Shown: positions 35,152-49,300 of the stretch, one piece after another | Layout of the letters: every line of letters begins with the position of its first letter | How positions within the stretch are numbered: the first letter of the stretch is position 1 | NCBI GenBank assembly: GCA_016806645.1 | Contig: JACSYO010001682.1 | Coordinates: 4,321,501 to 4,385,500 of the forward strand | Origin: Ophiodon elongatus | Taxonomy: Eukaryota; Chordata; Actinopteri; Perciformes; Hexagrammidae | Length of the DNA stretch: 64,000 nucleotides | Direction: 5' to 3' | The notes under the pieces: generated by a model | What the model saw: the letters and a program-made list of their open reading frames with translations, nothing else | The model's database searches: none | Told to the model about the DNA's origin: nothing | Translations under genes and position numbers: made by a program

Positions 35152-38100
35152 CAATATTGTGTTTGTATGTATGTGAGCATGTGTTTGTGTTGCCAAATAT
35201 AGCAAAGACCCTCTGGACCCTGACAGATACAGATGTTCATTTATTGGTTGCACTGATTGAATCGAGGGTTTCCTCTCTCTCATAGAGATACCAAAGACTG
35301 CTTAACAAGTTTAGAAATGATATTACTCAATGCTGCTTTGCTCTCGCTGCTATTGATTAATTACGTTTTCATTCTTTTCTTTTCTGCTGCTAAAATGGTT
35401 GTCTGTTCAAAAAACAGACAATAAATGTCCTTTTATCTGATTTCCCCAACAGTTTCATTAAATTAAAAACACCTTCTGCATGCAGTTAGCTCTGGGTGTT
35501 TTATTTTAATAACCAAAACATTTTGTACCGTTATATAAAAATGCTTACCCCCATTCTCGTTTCTATACAGTCAATTTGTTTTTTGTTGCAATGGTTGCTT
35601 TTTATCTGGAAGCTTCGCGAGCAGACCATTTCTGGGTATCACTTTAAAACCTTATTCCAAGTGAGGGTGGCATGAAACGCAACAAATATGAGCCAGTATA
35701 AATAATTTTCCTTTTTTTTTTGTCTTGTTAATTTTTTTGATGGGTCACTGTCAAAACATATTTAGCTTAAACGCTCCTCTCTCTCTTGCAGGATGATGAG
35801 GTGGTGCTCCAGTGTGTGGCCACCATCCAGAAGGAACATCGCAAGTTTTGCCTGGCCGTCGAAGGACTTGGAAACCGGGTGTGTTACCTGGAACCCACAT
35901 CTGAAGCCAAGGTGAGGATGGCACACAGCTTTGTTTTGTGTTTGTAGATATTATGAAGAAATGGGAAGTCAGGGGCAGAGTTTGGTAAGAAACAAGCAAC
36001 CATAGCTGGTATAAAGTACATGCATATTAATGACCTTTAAATTGAGGCAGTAGGTTACTCTGGACATGCTTGCTACTGAAAATACTTCGACTGAAGACTA
36101 GTTCTAACCACCATCTTACAAGCTAGGAGTGCAGATTTTTCTGTTTAACTCTATTTTATTTTATTTAATAATAATAGTTACTATTATTATTTAATGCATT
36201 TTAATTGACAATGTGTACGTTAGGTAAATTGTGTCATGTTGCACTTGTAGCATATCACTTGGAGTGGCTGAAGCATGATGCTTCAACTATTTATCCATTA
36301 TAGCTGTCAGCTAACGTCAACTATTTCAACTGTTAATTCATAGTTTTTAGCTATCTATTTTGGACTGTTTATAAATCACTTTTAGATAACTATGTGGACT
36401 CTTTATACATCACTTTAAGACCATTACTTTGACTGTTTATAAGTCACTTCAAGCTAACTATTTGAACTGCTTATAAATCCATGTAAGCTAACTATTTGGT
36501 GCTGCTAATCCTTCACTTTTAGCTAACTATTTGAACTGTTTATACGTCACTTTTAATTAAATATTTGAACAACGTATCTACTATTTTAGTTAACTATTTC
36601 AACCATCACCATAGCTAACTATTTCAGCTTATTTTCATCACCTGCTAAGTTAACTAGTTACTCTCTCCTAATTGCAACACATGGTGTTCATGTGTTACAG
36701 GATATGTGGATATCATTTTAAATCAAATCATAATTTTAATTTATTTCATAAACTCCTTAAGCTATTCCACAATATTTAATGTATCCCCCCGCAACTGCTG
36801 AGGTACTCCATGGGGTTCAAGTGTGAATTATTGTGTTCGTGGACACTCAGCAGGTTGATAGAGGAAAGCTGTTTTCTTGATGAAATTATGGAGAATGAGG
36901 ATTTACAAAATGTAATATCCAGCAGAGGCACTCCTGAAATGTAATTAACTGAGAGCAGTTTCATCAACCTCCTGAAATTGTCCCAGATATGAATTTTCTG
37001 ATATTTTAGATTTTCTAAAAACTGGACATAATTTTATCCATATTAGATGAATTTCCTTAATCTGAGGACGAAGTTTTACAACAGAAAAAGTTGGAGCTAT
37101 ATTGGTATTTCTGTTCTTGTCATGTCTATGTCATCTCAAAAAAATAATTACATCTTCCAGTAATTTATTCATTGAACAATTCATTTTGAAAAAGACACTT
37201 TACTGAAACCCATCTCTTTAGCTCCAGTGTCCACTCCACCCACCCTAATTGAGATGGGAGTTCCTGTAAAATAATAGAGATAAAGTAGAAGGTCCTATGG
37301 TGCAAAAATACAACTACTTGGATGAAAAATCTCAAATGGGTGCCTTGGTGGTGCGGAGAAAATACATCCAAACCCCCAACCCTGCGCTGATCCAGGTTCA
37401 GTTCCTGGCTCTGGTGCTTCCAGCTTGGCCAGAACCCCAACAAACACATTGACAGTGTTCATGGGGGCCAGTGATTGGTCATGGTACCAAGGCAGACAAA
37501 AAACAACAACATCAATATACAATATTTCGAGGATGGTTTTGGCCATTTTTGTTGTTAAAAGAGTGTATAGTTTCTTTTTGTGACTGTGTGATGAAAATGA
37601 GCATTTCCCTGCCTGTGGTGTTGTAGCAACACAACAGAGCTGTCATTACTCTGTTACATGTCTCATTAATCTTCTTTCTGACAAGACGTACTGTAAAAGA
37701 ATTGTTGAAATGAAGCAGATCGTGTTTGCTTTGGGGAATATGCCTCATAATAGGAAGGTTTCTGAGCACTTTCAATAGGGAGAGCAAGTTTGTTTGTCAG
37801 TCAGTAATGGTGATCCCAATGGGATCAACAATGTAGTCAATTTATTTATACTGATGATGTTCTTACTGTTTTATTTTAGGCTTCACACTTACTTTGTGTC
37901 AGAGTGATGATCACAACCAAAGAAAACTCTCCAATGCCAGGATGTTTATGAGCTGTGCATATCAAGTAAAGCCGGATTTAATTTAGCCACTGAGCAGTAA
38001 TAATTTGAATAAAAATTAGGGACTTGTTTCTGTTCACCCACCTGGAACTGTTGTTGACTCAACACCTGCAGAGCACTAGGCAGCCAATCACAAACACCTC

Positions 38101-41100
38101 TCCCCTCTCACCTTGGGTACTGGTGACAATGCTTCGAGCCTCCTTGGGTGTGAAATGTGGCTGAGTGTACAGGGTGATGGTGTGGTTTGGCTCGAGGTGA
38201 GGGGCTGTCATCTGCTGGCGGATCTCAGGTGTTGACACACCTCATTTCCCTTAAATGAAGCCCAGCTGCTTGCTGCTGCTAGTCGGCAGAAATGGACCTG
38301 AGCGAATTGGATCTAATTTAAAGAAGAGTTCTGAGGCAGTTTTAAATATGATGTTGCTCCACTTATGTATTACCATCACATATTGTAGACTTGGGCCATT
38401 AGTGGCATAATTTATTAATATATTTTAATATTCAGGAGGTAAAATACTATCTCAAAATTAAGCGAAATCCTATATTATGAAATTCATATTAACTCCAATC
38501 AAGTGTATATTCAAACAAATGGCTTGATATAGATTTACAGTACATACTGCACTGACATATTGTTCTTCCTGAAGATGTAAATGTAAAAACAGATCATGAA
38601 TATATAATTAGATTTTAAAAAGACAAAACATAATACCCTATAACAGCTGCACACTGTTAATCAATCTGTTGTTTTGGCACTATTTTCAGTCATGGATTAA
38701 TACCCACTTGGTGCACTAGTGAGCATTTTTAGGACGGTGTACGTGGGATTAAAAAAATAAACCACAGTGCCACAGTGTTCATCATAAGGTTTTTAGTGTA
38801 GGATCAGTTCATTGTTGGATTTGGTCTTTTAATGGGATTTGTTGACAATAACAAACATAGAATATCAGCTATGTCTTTTGATGTCATATAGTTCTATTTA
38901 ACATTGAAAAATCACTAATTTTATCTTAACAAGTTAATGGGATTTACAACAATAGACGACCTTGAGAAGATGGAAAAATTAATTGTATTTCACTTTATTT
39001 GATCCCTTTTAAATAGCTTGCATATGATGCAAGACTCTCGACTGTTTGATCATTTGAAGGATCACTTTACTCAATTTCACGGCTAATATTACTGTATTGT
39101 CTTAACTGACTACAGACTTTCTAAAGGTTATTGTGTTCGTTGAGACAGTCTCTTCTATTCCCAGACACGTCTGCCTAACCCTGGAAGAAGTATGATAATT
39201 GGAATATTGACGGTGAATAATTCATAGGAGGTGTAAGGTCTTTAGCAGGTTGAGAGTTATCACTGTGTATGACACCACAGGTGTAGCTGCCTCATGTCAT
39301 GTCACATCCTCATACAGGTAAATGTAGATACTCAACTCACCCTGTCTACAGTTTGGTGGTGAGATAACTAGATTTTTCCCTGACATTTTCCTGGATTTTT
39401 TGTCACTGGAAACATCTTATCTGGGTATAAATGTAATTAAATGGTGAATATCTGAGTAGACAACATTTGTGTGCAGGCTGTTGGTGGCAGCTCTTAGAAC
39501 TGGACACATGCACGACACAGTGGTGTCGGAGGTTCTCGTGCATGTTTGTGTTGAGTTACAGAGCAGCGCCATCCTCATTATCACCCAGCAGCCCTCCCCT
39601 CTGCTCACATTTCTCACTTCCCTGCAGAGGTCAAGGGTCAGCTGGTTGTGTTACTAAGTCAGGGCATGCACCCAATAACTTTAAATCATAACTTGTCCTC
39701 TTCTGTGTCGGGGCGAGATGGATAGCATGTGATGTGAAGCCAGCTATTGTTGTCATAAACAGTAAGTATGTACTAAATAATATGAGGATCATTAAAAGAA
39801 AATTAGGTTTGGTATGTGACCTCATATGAGGGTGTGAGACTTTTTTAGGTTGTTTCTTTGTTTTATGTTTTTGTTAAATGTTGTGTGCAGTGTAATGCCA
39901 TCTAGAAGATCATACGGTGAATTCATTTTTTCATACTTTTGACAAGCAGATGCAAGTAGTGAACAGGTCCCCAGAACTGCTTTTGAGTAGACAGGTACTC
40001 ACTAGCATTATGTAATCCCAAATGCCCTAATTCTATTCTTAAGTATCCTCTTTGAATCTGCTGTTTGAATTAATTTACAGAATTAATTTAATATTTGCAA
40101 CATGGATTGAAAGTTTAGAGGCAAACTCAAACAGTGGGGCTGAAAGTGGAATACAGATCTGAGGCCTGTTGCAGCATGAACCAAACAACGCTGTTTGCTG
40201 AGGAATGAGCCCTCGCACAACTAATTATTAGTCGTTGCAGCCATGGGCTGCACACCTTTTGACAGCTCTCCTCATAATCCCCAGCCACTCGTTAGCAACA
40301 CACCATGATGGCAAAGAAGTTGCAAGTCATCAGAATTATTTATGAGCACCATTATTCACTGAGCAGTTTAATCCTATCATTTGTCTCTTGTCTCATATCA
40401 GTGCCTGCACTTTATTTAGTAACCAATATCTGCTGTGGCAGTATTTAGTAAATATGAGTAAATAGGTACAATTTTACTTGGATGTGTGCGCATGTGTTTT
40501 ATTAATCAACATATTTTACATTATTGCATTTCTCTGTTATTAAGTTAATTCAGTTTCATTTATTTAAGATACATATAGATAAATTGAGCAGAATAAATAA
40601 TAATGTGTATATGGAGCATTACTGTCACCAGAATTAAAGGGACATGACGTCCCAGCAAACATGAGCTACAAAGTAGAAAAATATTCATATAGGCACCAAC
40701 ATTTTATTTGGTGTCTTGTTGCCCGCATTCTCAGCTGGTTTTGATAAATTAGAATTTAAATCTATTTCAAATGTCAGTTCCAAAAGTGGTTCCGAAAATG
40801 TTTAAAAATATATTTATTTGCAGGCATCTGTCTGGAGCTACTTTAGACTGACACTGCAGTTTTTATTTGGCCACAGCTTGCATGTCCATCAAACTGCTTG
40901 GGTACTACGCGTGTCAACTTTTAAAATGTCAATGATCATCATAAGTGTTGATAATTGGATATATTTAGAAAACTATCGAGCTCTGAGTTCTTAAGTCTCA
41001 AATGTTTATAAAAGCTTATTAAGTATGCCAAGTTTTTTGTTTGTAATGTTATGGATATCATGTGAAATAACTGAGTTCTGTTAATCAGGGAGGTTAGGTG

Positions 41101-41417
41101 CAGCATTTTGTTCGAGGCTATACAGGAAACATAAAAGAGCAAAAACTGAGTCTGCGAGAATACACTCCTGGCACATAGTTTTTGTACTCATGAGAGAAGT
41201 TTGATTTTGCTCAAACCACCTTATCAATGCCTCATCGACTAATGTGTCTTTCCTTCCAACCATCTCTCCCTTCTCCCTTACGTCCCGCAGTATGTCCCTC
41301 CAGACTTGTGTGTTTGTAACTTTGTGTTGGAGCAGTCCCTGTCGGTGCGGGCCCTGCAGGAGATGCTGGCTAAGACTGGGCAGAACAGTGAAGGGGTGAG
41401 TACTTCCCTCCTTCCCA

Positions 41418-41461
<44 letters not shown>

Positions 41462-41464
41462 GTC

Positions 41465-41518
<54 letters not shown>

Positions 41519-44500
41519 TCTCACTCAGTTAGAAGTCTCCTACTATATTTCTGCGATATAGCTTTTTATACGAGTGTAACAGAAGTAGGATTTTCACAAC
41601 TGCTTTATAGTTAACGTAATTTAGCTGACGGGTTATTTATTGAGTGATCTTGAAAATAAATCTCTTGCTGGAAAATCAGTAGCAGTGCTGGAAATACAAA
41701 TGCACTATATCTGCTTCAGGGCAGCCTTGAGGATTTTGCTGTTGTTCCAAAATTGATGCATTCAAATGCTGTCAGGTTTTTTTTCCAGGAATATATCCTT
41801 CATAGAAAGAAGATTAAAAATCTTAAAACTTAAAATCTCTTTAAATGTCAGACTGGGGAATCAAATAGTAGATCCAGCACAACTTTGACATCTTTTATTA
41901 AACTTTAATGCATTGCCCTGAACACTGTAAATGGACAACAATCTAAAAAGCTCCCTTCAAGCACTGCACCAAATGTTATTGCCAGGTCAAAGATGTAAGC
42001 TTGATTACTCGTCGACAGTGTGATTATTCTGCACATGTTTCTGTACTAAATTTTGACTTTGAAAAGCGAACGTTTGATTAAATCCCAAAGGCAAAGCAGA
42101 CAGACCACATATAGCAATACTCCGAAATACTTCAGCAGCAAGAACTGCATTTGTTTCTAAATAGAAGCTGTCTCTTTGCATTCTCTCTAACAATTTCCTG
42201 TTTTGCAAAAAGAGATCAGACAATGATAATCGAAAGTTGGGGGGGGGGGGTCAGAGAAAGGAGAGAAATGATCTGAGAGTGCAGTGCTGCAGTACACAGC
42301 CTCCTTTCTCCTCTACCTCCGTTCTTTTGATTTTTTTTTATTAAAGTGTGAGCCCCTTCCTCCCTGCTCTGCACCAGCTCACTTGGCATGTTTATTAGAG
42401 GATGTAAGTAATCTTTGATTGGGCAGAGGCCACGAGGGGCGGGGGGGCGGAGGTGGGAGGGGGGGCATTGACAGGCAATGAAGTACAACGGTAGGCAATA
42501 CGTGTGATCTGTAAACCCCTGTCGGATGTTCACATTCACTCATGCCGCTGCGCTCCAACAGTCATTTCATGTGTCATTTAATCTCATCACCCTGCCCTTC
42601 TAGATCCAGAGGGGGAGGTCAAGATATGGGAAGGGATGGCGTCACATACTTGGATGAACTGCTAATATTTTTGGTGAAAAACAAAGAGAAAACAGCGCTT
42701 AGTTCTCAAATAGATATCAGCATTAAATCTGGTCATACAAGAAACTGCTTGTTAGTTTTGCTGTTCATTTTCATCACTGTTCCTATTGGATACACATGGT
42801 CTGTGTTGATTTTGAAAATTCCTCAATTGATGGGCCCAATTATTATTATTAGCTTTGGACAGACCACTAGTGTGTAGGAACAGAGATGACAAAGCTATGG
42901 TTGCATAAATCATTGTGCAGTAGAGCTGCAGCAATTGGAAAAAACAGCATTACGGTGCTATTTGCAAGATGAATTGAGTACAAAAACACACAATACTAAT
43001 GCAAGATAGCCCGAAATGTTTGTTGTGCTGGATGGCTTTGGCTACCACTGTACTTTAATGCACAGCATAGCCTTCTGGCACAGATAGTTCTTTAGGTGTC
43101 TTATTTTGTACACAATTTGGTCCTCTCAACTGGTGAATTAGACCTGCATTGTTATTAGCCTGTGTAGCAGATTTGTTTTGTGCTCAACAGTGCAACATTG
43201 TTGTTTGGCCTTGTTTGGCCGGACAACATGATGTTGGCCAGAATACAAACTCGCTGGTACTAAGGCTAATAAATCACCCTCCTCTTTCCTTTCCACTATA
43301 AGGGCCCATTTCTCTCTATTGTTGCTCTCAGATTTGTGTAATTGACTGCCATACAACCCAATAACACATTCTTTTCATTTGTATTTGTGTGTGTACTAGA
43401 GTGCTGACCATGAAAAATGGGTAGGTCCATCAGTTCGTTCATTCATCATGTTGTCAGTGTGCATGATAGACTGCCAAACAAAAGGGTTGAATTTCCGGCA
43501 CTTTCACTTGAAGTGATGACCATTTCTTGATTGCCATAAAAAGCTGCATTTATAGCGTGTACAGCTTTTAGTTTTAACATCCATAGCATGAACTGCAATG
43601 TAGAGAGATATTGAGCTAATGGTGATACATTTACATTTTAACACTTCAACACATAGTGTACAAATGGATATAAAAATACTGTACATTTAAACTCCCTCTG
43701 CATAGTAAATTAAGCTTTCACCTCATCGCAGCTCAACATGTTCTCTTTCCCTCAGCCAGCCAGGAGACAATCAGTTAGCTTGTCAAAGATGTCTCTGAAT
43801 TTATGGCAATCTTGAAATAGACATCCGTTGGTGCTGTCACCTTGTTCACTGGAGTCAAATGTTTTGCCTTGCCTCTGAAGACTTTGTGTGCAAGCGTGCA
43901 ACCACTTTCAAGTGATAGTCTGCTTCTCATTTACTTAAGTTATTTATTATCTCTTTTCTGATTTCAATGAACTACAAGCTTACAATTTTGTGCTTTTAAA
44001 TGTATATAAATATACATATTTCATGCTTACCAAAAGTAGTAATGAGCGCCCTTATTTATCAAACTTACTGAATCTATGTACTTTGTGGTTTGGGTGTGCT
44101 CCTCTGTTTTCTCTGGGTTTGGTCTCTAACATCAATTACGTTTAAGGGTATTGACACGAGGAAATGTCCTGAAATCAGTTTTGATTTCATAGTGGTCACA
44201 TACACTACTGTTGAGCAAAGCTGCTGTAGGGTATCATTTATGTGTTTTTCATATAACTCACACAACAGACTGGACTGCCAACGCAGTACACACTATTTTT
44301 ACAATAACATTGTTTCTCAGGTTTTTTCCCCCTGAACTTTCAGAATCATACATCGTATTTTAATGGACTGATAAGAAGTAAATATAAAACAAATGGAATA
44401 CAATCACCGCCTCATTATCCAAATTATTTAAAGGACAGGGCAATGAATAAATACATAAGAATCGATATATCAGATGGTACTTAGCAAATGAGTCTGGCAT

Positions 44501-46323
44501 GACTCCCTTCACAGCCCTGAAAAAGTGATTAGTGTGCTATTTCCATTCTCAGGCTCTTCCATATAAGATAAGCTATTACTATATGAAGTGAACATTTAGG
44601 AAAATTACTTAGTCATGGTTTAGTGTAATGGCTCTGTCAGGATTTTAGCAAAGATAAAGCACACAGTTTTATTCTCATAAAGCCTAGCAGGCTGGAAAAT
44701 AAAATAAAAAAGCATTGAGTGGTTGGCTCAATATCAGTGATCTAAACAACACCAGCAAAATCCTCCATGTTTTATAAGTAGTTTTTATTTTACACTGGCC
44801 CATTACACTACTTTTCAAAGTAATACATAAACTTTATTGACAATGTTTTACAACTGGTTTGAAGTGTTTAGAAGTTATTCATCAAGTGTAGGCTAAACGC
44901 CAAACATTTTCTGCTTACAGCCTTTATTATTGTAAATTGGATAGCGCTGACACTTGCCAGACCCCAATGTCTGAAAAATTAAATAAGTACAGAGTGGTAT
45001 TTCTAGTTTTGGAAATACATTCAAATTAGGTTACTCAAACTTGGCACAATCTTCGTATAAAGATAAACTGTAGACATCCGGGGTACCCCGAACATTGATT
45101 GAAGATGCATGGAATACAGGTAAATAAAAATCCTAAAACAGGTGGCATAGATGACGTAATGACGTTTTGCGTGATGTCATTGGGAGACTAAGTCAACGTG
45201 ACTACCCTAATTTAGGGTAAATGTTCAAAGCTGCCTTTCAAGGTTAGCGTTATCTTTGCGAGAGAAGCAACTGTTAAAGCCATTCTGTAACTTCTTTGTC
45301 TGTACTAACTTGCTGAAGGGCAGCTCTCATTCTCTGTAACAGTGAAGAAGAAGAATTCATGTCGATTTAAGGCTTGTTTAACAATAACACGTCTTGTTCT
45401 GATTACAGGTAAATACCCAACAAAATCAAAATGGCGCATAATTAACACCGTAGCTCACCTTCTCTGGCACTGACACAACGCGGTGGAGCTGTTAGGCCAT
45501 AGAAATAGAATATTTTATTTAATTTCTATGTATTAGGTTTGCGTAATTTCTTGAGTGCTGTTCAACTGGATTGCTCAGTGCTACCATGCCTGGAAAATGA
45601 GATTGTTGAATCAGTTGTCCACTAAGCTAGCTAGCTACATTAGACAGAAAAAAACATAATTAACTTTATTATAACACCCAATTTTAGTTTAAACTGTTTT
45701 TTGAGAGATGTTGGTTCAACTTTATGGCGATTTCTTTAGGATATTTGTGGTGTTATTCTAGCTGCCTTCATGTAAATGTGAAAGTAAACTGTAATATAAG
45801 GTAGTGTTATACTTATTTTTAGCTAACGTTAGGTGTAACGCTAGCTTACCTAAACTGTCAATTGTGTGGGTACAGCCATAATTTAACTGCTGAGACATTC
45901 ACAGTAACTTACATGTCATCTGGTGACTTTGTTTTCTCAATATTTTTTACTGTACATCTATGATGGGTTCTTCACATGAGAGAAAAGCCATCCTCAAATG
46001 TTGCTAAATATGCTCGTCAGGACCAATCTTAAATTAAATGGTACATCTTATTGACAGAGGCCGCGATCTACCATCACACAAAGGATGATTTGAGTGTCTA
46101 GCTATGTCCTCATGACTTGACAGAAGATGTAGACCTGTGAGCCAGTTAAATTGCCTAAAACTTTCAGTATTAATTAACATAAACTTCTCTGTCTTTGTTT
46201 TAACACAAATGCACGGTATAACACTGTTTAGGATACAGTACTTACAACTGGAGAGGCACCAAACCAAAGGTCACAGTTCCTGGCATTGATGTGTCAGCAT
46301 GACAGCGGGCCTGAAATACAGAG

Positions 46324-46364
<41 letters not shown>

Positions 46365-49300
46365 CTCCCTCACTCCCAGCTGTTGCTGGATACTCTTCCC
46401 ATTTTCCTTTGATCAAACTCTGTTTCCTTTTTTGTCTGTCTTACAAGCCATCTGGGAGAGACTTGGTAGCCAAAAAAGAATTAGATTGGGGTCAAATTCA
46501 GGGGACAGTTGGGTGTCACACTGGTTACAGTGCCAGTCCTCCTCCAGAGTTTAAATATTCTTCGTCAACTCAAAAGACAAGTCAAATTTGGTAGACGGGA
46601 CACTCTAAATTAGGAGAGAATAGTCTGTTTATAGTGCTCGTAAAAGGAATTTCTAATGTGGCAATAAGAAATAGCTAGGCCTAACAAGAAGATAATATGA
46701 AAGAATGAATGAGCAACTTAGTTGTCCATTAATTTTAAAATGAAAGCAAACAAAGAAAAATCTGAAATATATCATAATCATCTCATGGAAAACCATGTGT
46801 ACTAATGTTTATGAGTTTTGGCTCACATTCAATTGATTTTGAAAAGGGCCTGTTCCAAATTTGTGTTTATCCAGCTCGCAATCCTAAAACCCATTTCAAA
46901 TTGTTGATACAAAGATGATTTTGGTGTCACTTCTTATGTTACCTTCACCTTTTTTTCTTATGCTGCTAGAGGTTGATTAAAAGGGTAAGTATATTTTCTT
47001 TAATCACCTCAGTGGTGAAGAAGAAATCATATTTTATTCTTTTTTGCTCAACTATTTCCTCACATTTCCTCTGCCATCGTGCTCGTGTATGACAATTATT
47101 CTTGTTTGTGTGTAGAATGGGCAAGTTGTCTTATGACTGTATATGTTTGTGTTTGATGGTTTGTTTGCTTTTGTGTGTGGTTTTTTTTGTTGCCACCCTC
47201 TTTTTTGTCTGTCCTGCTTGAACTTGGAATGGAGGTCTGAGGTGGAAGATACTTTATCCAGTCAGTCCTGTGCACTTTACCCACACAGGGTCAAAAGCAG
47301 AGGAAACTCTTGGCTTAATATCTGACAAAGAGGTGACGTGGAGGTTAATAAAGTACACTATAGATGCGATAAGTCAAACCTGACAGGGTCCAGAGGTCAA
47401 GGATGCTAGGATATGATGATAATCTGTTACCTGTGTATTTCCTGGCAGGCGGGACAGGGGGGTGGACACCGGACCCTGCTGTACGGTCATGCCATCCTCC
47501 TTCGCCACTCCTTCAGTGATATGGTGAGTATCAACTTGCAATTTGATAGATAATGTGAAATACACACATATAATAATGCAGCCCTTATATACTTATTCGT
47601 GAGAATAACAGTAGAAATCCCAAAGGGACTGAATTTACAAAACAAAGAAAAATTGAAAATCATCACATTTCATCACATCCACAAATAAATAATCTAAGTC
47701 ATAATTTTATTAGAAATCTGTACAAGAGCTAAGTTCCTCTCTCAGCTTGTCTTAATGTTTCCTTTGACTTAACACTAATTAATGTGTCTCTCTCCAGTAC
47801 CTGACCTGTTTGAAGACATCCAGGTCTCTGACAGACAAGCTGTCATTTGATGTCGGACTACAAGAAGACTCATTAGGTACAGTACGACTAACAGGCACTT
47901 TATAGAGTTCACTTGGCTTTTTTCTGCTTTGAATTATATTCAGTCCTCATGAGTAGCCATTTAATGTTGACCTCACCTTGAGATAGAATCGATACCCATG
48001 GAAGAAAGATTGTAAAACACAGTTACAGTGCTCAATTTGACATCTGAACTGCAGAAATCTTTTCAGCCATTTGTCAAGTAGAAAGCTTCGGCCTTCGTCA
48101 GATGATGGCTGTTTTTAGGCCTTTTGCCACTCAGAATAGACAGATGCTTTAACAACAGAGAGGAGTCACGATTATCGAAAATGTCACATTTATGACTGTG
48201 TGGGACAAGAGACCGCTCAAATGTATGTATGTATTTTGTGTCTTGGTGTCAATAGGAGAGGCCTGCTGGTGGACCATCCACCCTGCGTCCAAGCAGAGAT
48301 CCGAGGGAGAGAAAGTCCGTATTGGAGACGACCTGATCCTAGTCAGCGTGTCGACAGAGAGATACCTGGTAGGGCAAGTCCAATATCTCAGTAATAGATT
48401 TTTTTGCTTGTCAGATCTCTCATAATTCAGATTTCCTCCACTGTTGTTTTTGGGGCTTCTTTACTTCTCTACCAAATGTTTTCATGTCAGACAGAATTGT
48501 CTGAACTACACTTGCAGGAGTTTAGAGGCAGACAGTGTGCCAGGTGCATAGAGGGGTTGTTGTGTTTTTTGGAGATTATGCGCTTCACATAGCTGAGGTT
48601 ATCTACTTTAGTTTACTGTCTATCTCAAAAAGGCGCTATGGAAAGTTTCATGGCCGTCGGATAGCTCTGATACCCGTCTCACTCCAGCCATCTTCAGAGT
48701 GACAAGGCAATTCAAGGGGAAAACTTGAAAACTTTATACTGCTATCTGTAATTGGAATCGGATTACTTGCAAAGCCCTCCTGTGCAGTTTATTTTTTTTA
48801 ATATCTTTTTGAGCTTAGAGTGAATACTTGTCCCCTTATGCAGAGCTATACACCCGACCTCAATTAACTCACTTGGTAAAGAGGCAGATTTGAAGAGGGA
48901 GAGGGCGAGGAAGAGGCTGAGAGAGAAATGGAAAGGAGGAGGGACAGCGATGTGCTACGCATAGGAGAGTGAGCCGTGCTTGCTTCTAGTGGCTTCTCTG
49001 GCCCTTCAGGGAGGGAAATGTGCAATTAAAGCTACTCTGGCAAAGAGCCAGACTTTCATCTCCTCCGTAGGGAAATCTTCACCTCCTTTGGCCCGACAGA
49101 AGCTCAGCTTTTGAGAATGGGACACATCAGACATTTAGGCATAAACAATCGAGGGCTGCATTAATGGGAACAATCATAGAGGTTGTGACACAGCCTTTTT
49201 AGGTCATAAGCGTTTGTTGCTTCGCGCATTGGTGTCCAGTTAGGATGAATTGCAGCAGTTTCGCTTTGAAATAAAAAAAACATCCTATACAGGAGAGCTG

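Larger units (their letters stand above)
30070..35791. other. ryr3 intron 1, 3' part
   Basis: No further exon seen. Contains a C run near 32,009, a short CA run at 32.24 kb, a non-autonomous DNA transposon at 33.88-34.32 kb and a long CA run at 35.07 kb. Open frames on both strands at 32-32.7 kb overlap simple sequence and show no recognisable motif. Confidence 0.5.
35912..41290. other. ryr3 intron 2
   Basis: No exon seen. Contains a 34-bp degenerate minisatellite (36.28-36.66 kb) and a tRNA-like SINE candidate (37.3 kb). The rest is AT-rich single-copy-looking sequence. Confidence 0.5.
41396..47448. other. ryr3 intron 3
   Basis: A CT microsatellite begins about 25 bp after the exon 3 donor, and another lies at 46.32 kb. 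A well-formed 15-nt microexon candidate sits at 46,970-46,984. An open frame at 42,542-42,877 has no recognisable motif. Confidence 0.5.

Noticed and set aside
36283..36660. CRISPR-like array
   Set aside because: The 34-bp units are contiguous and degenerate, without unique spacers, and the genome is vertebrate.
41081..41614. Arg-Glu-rich minus-strand frame and Ser-Leu-rich plus-strand frame
   Set aside because: Products of the CT microsatellite. The true coding unit here is ryr3 exon 3.
42542..42877. 111-codon open frame with a hydrophobic end
   Set aside because: No recognisable domain, no splice pairing in a frame consistent with ryr3, and ordinary intronic composition.
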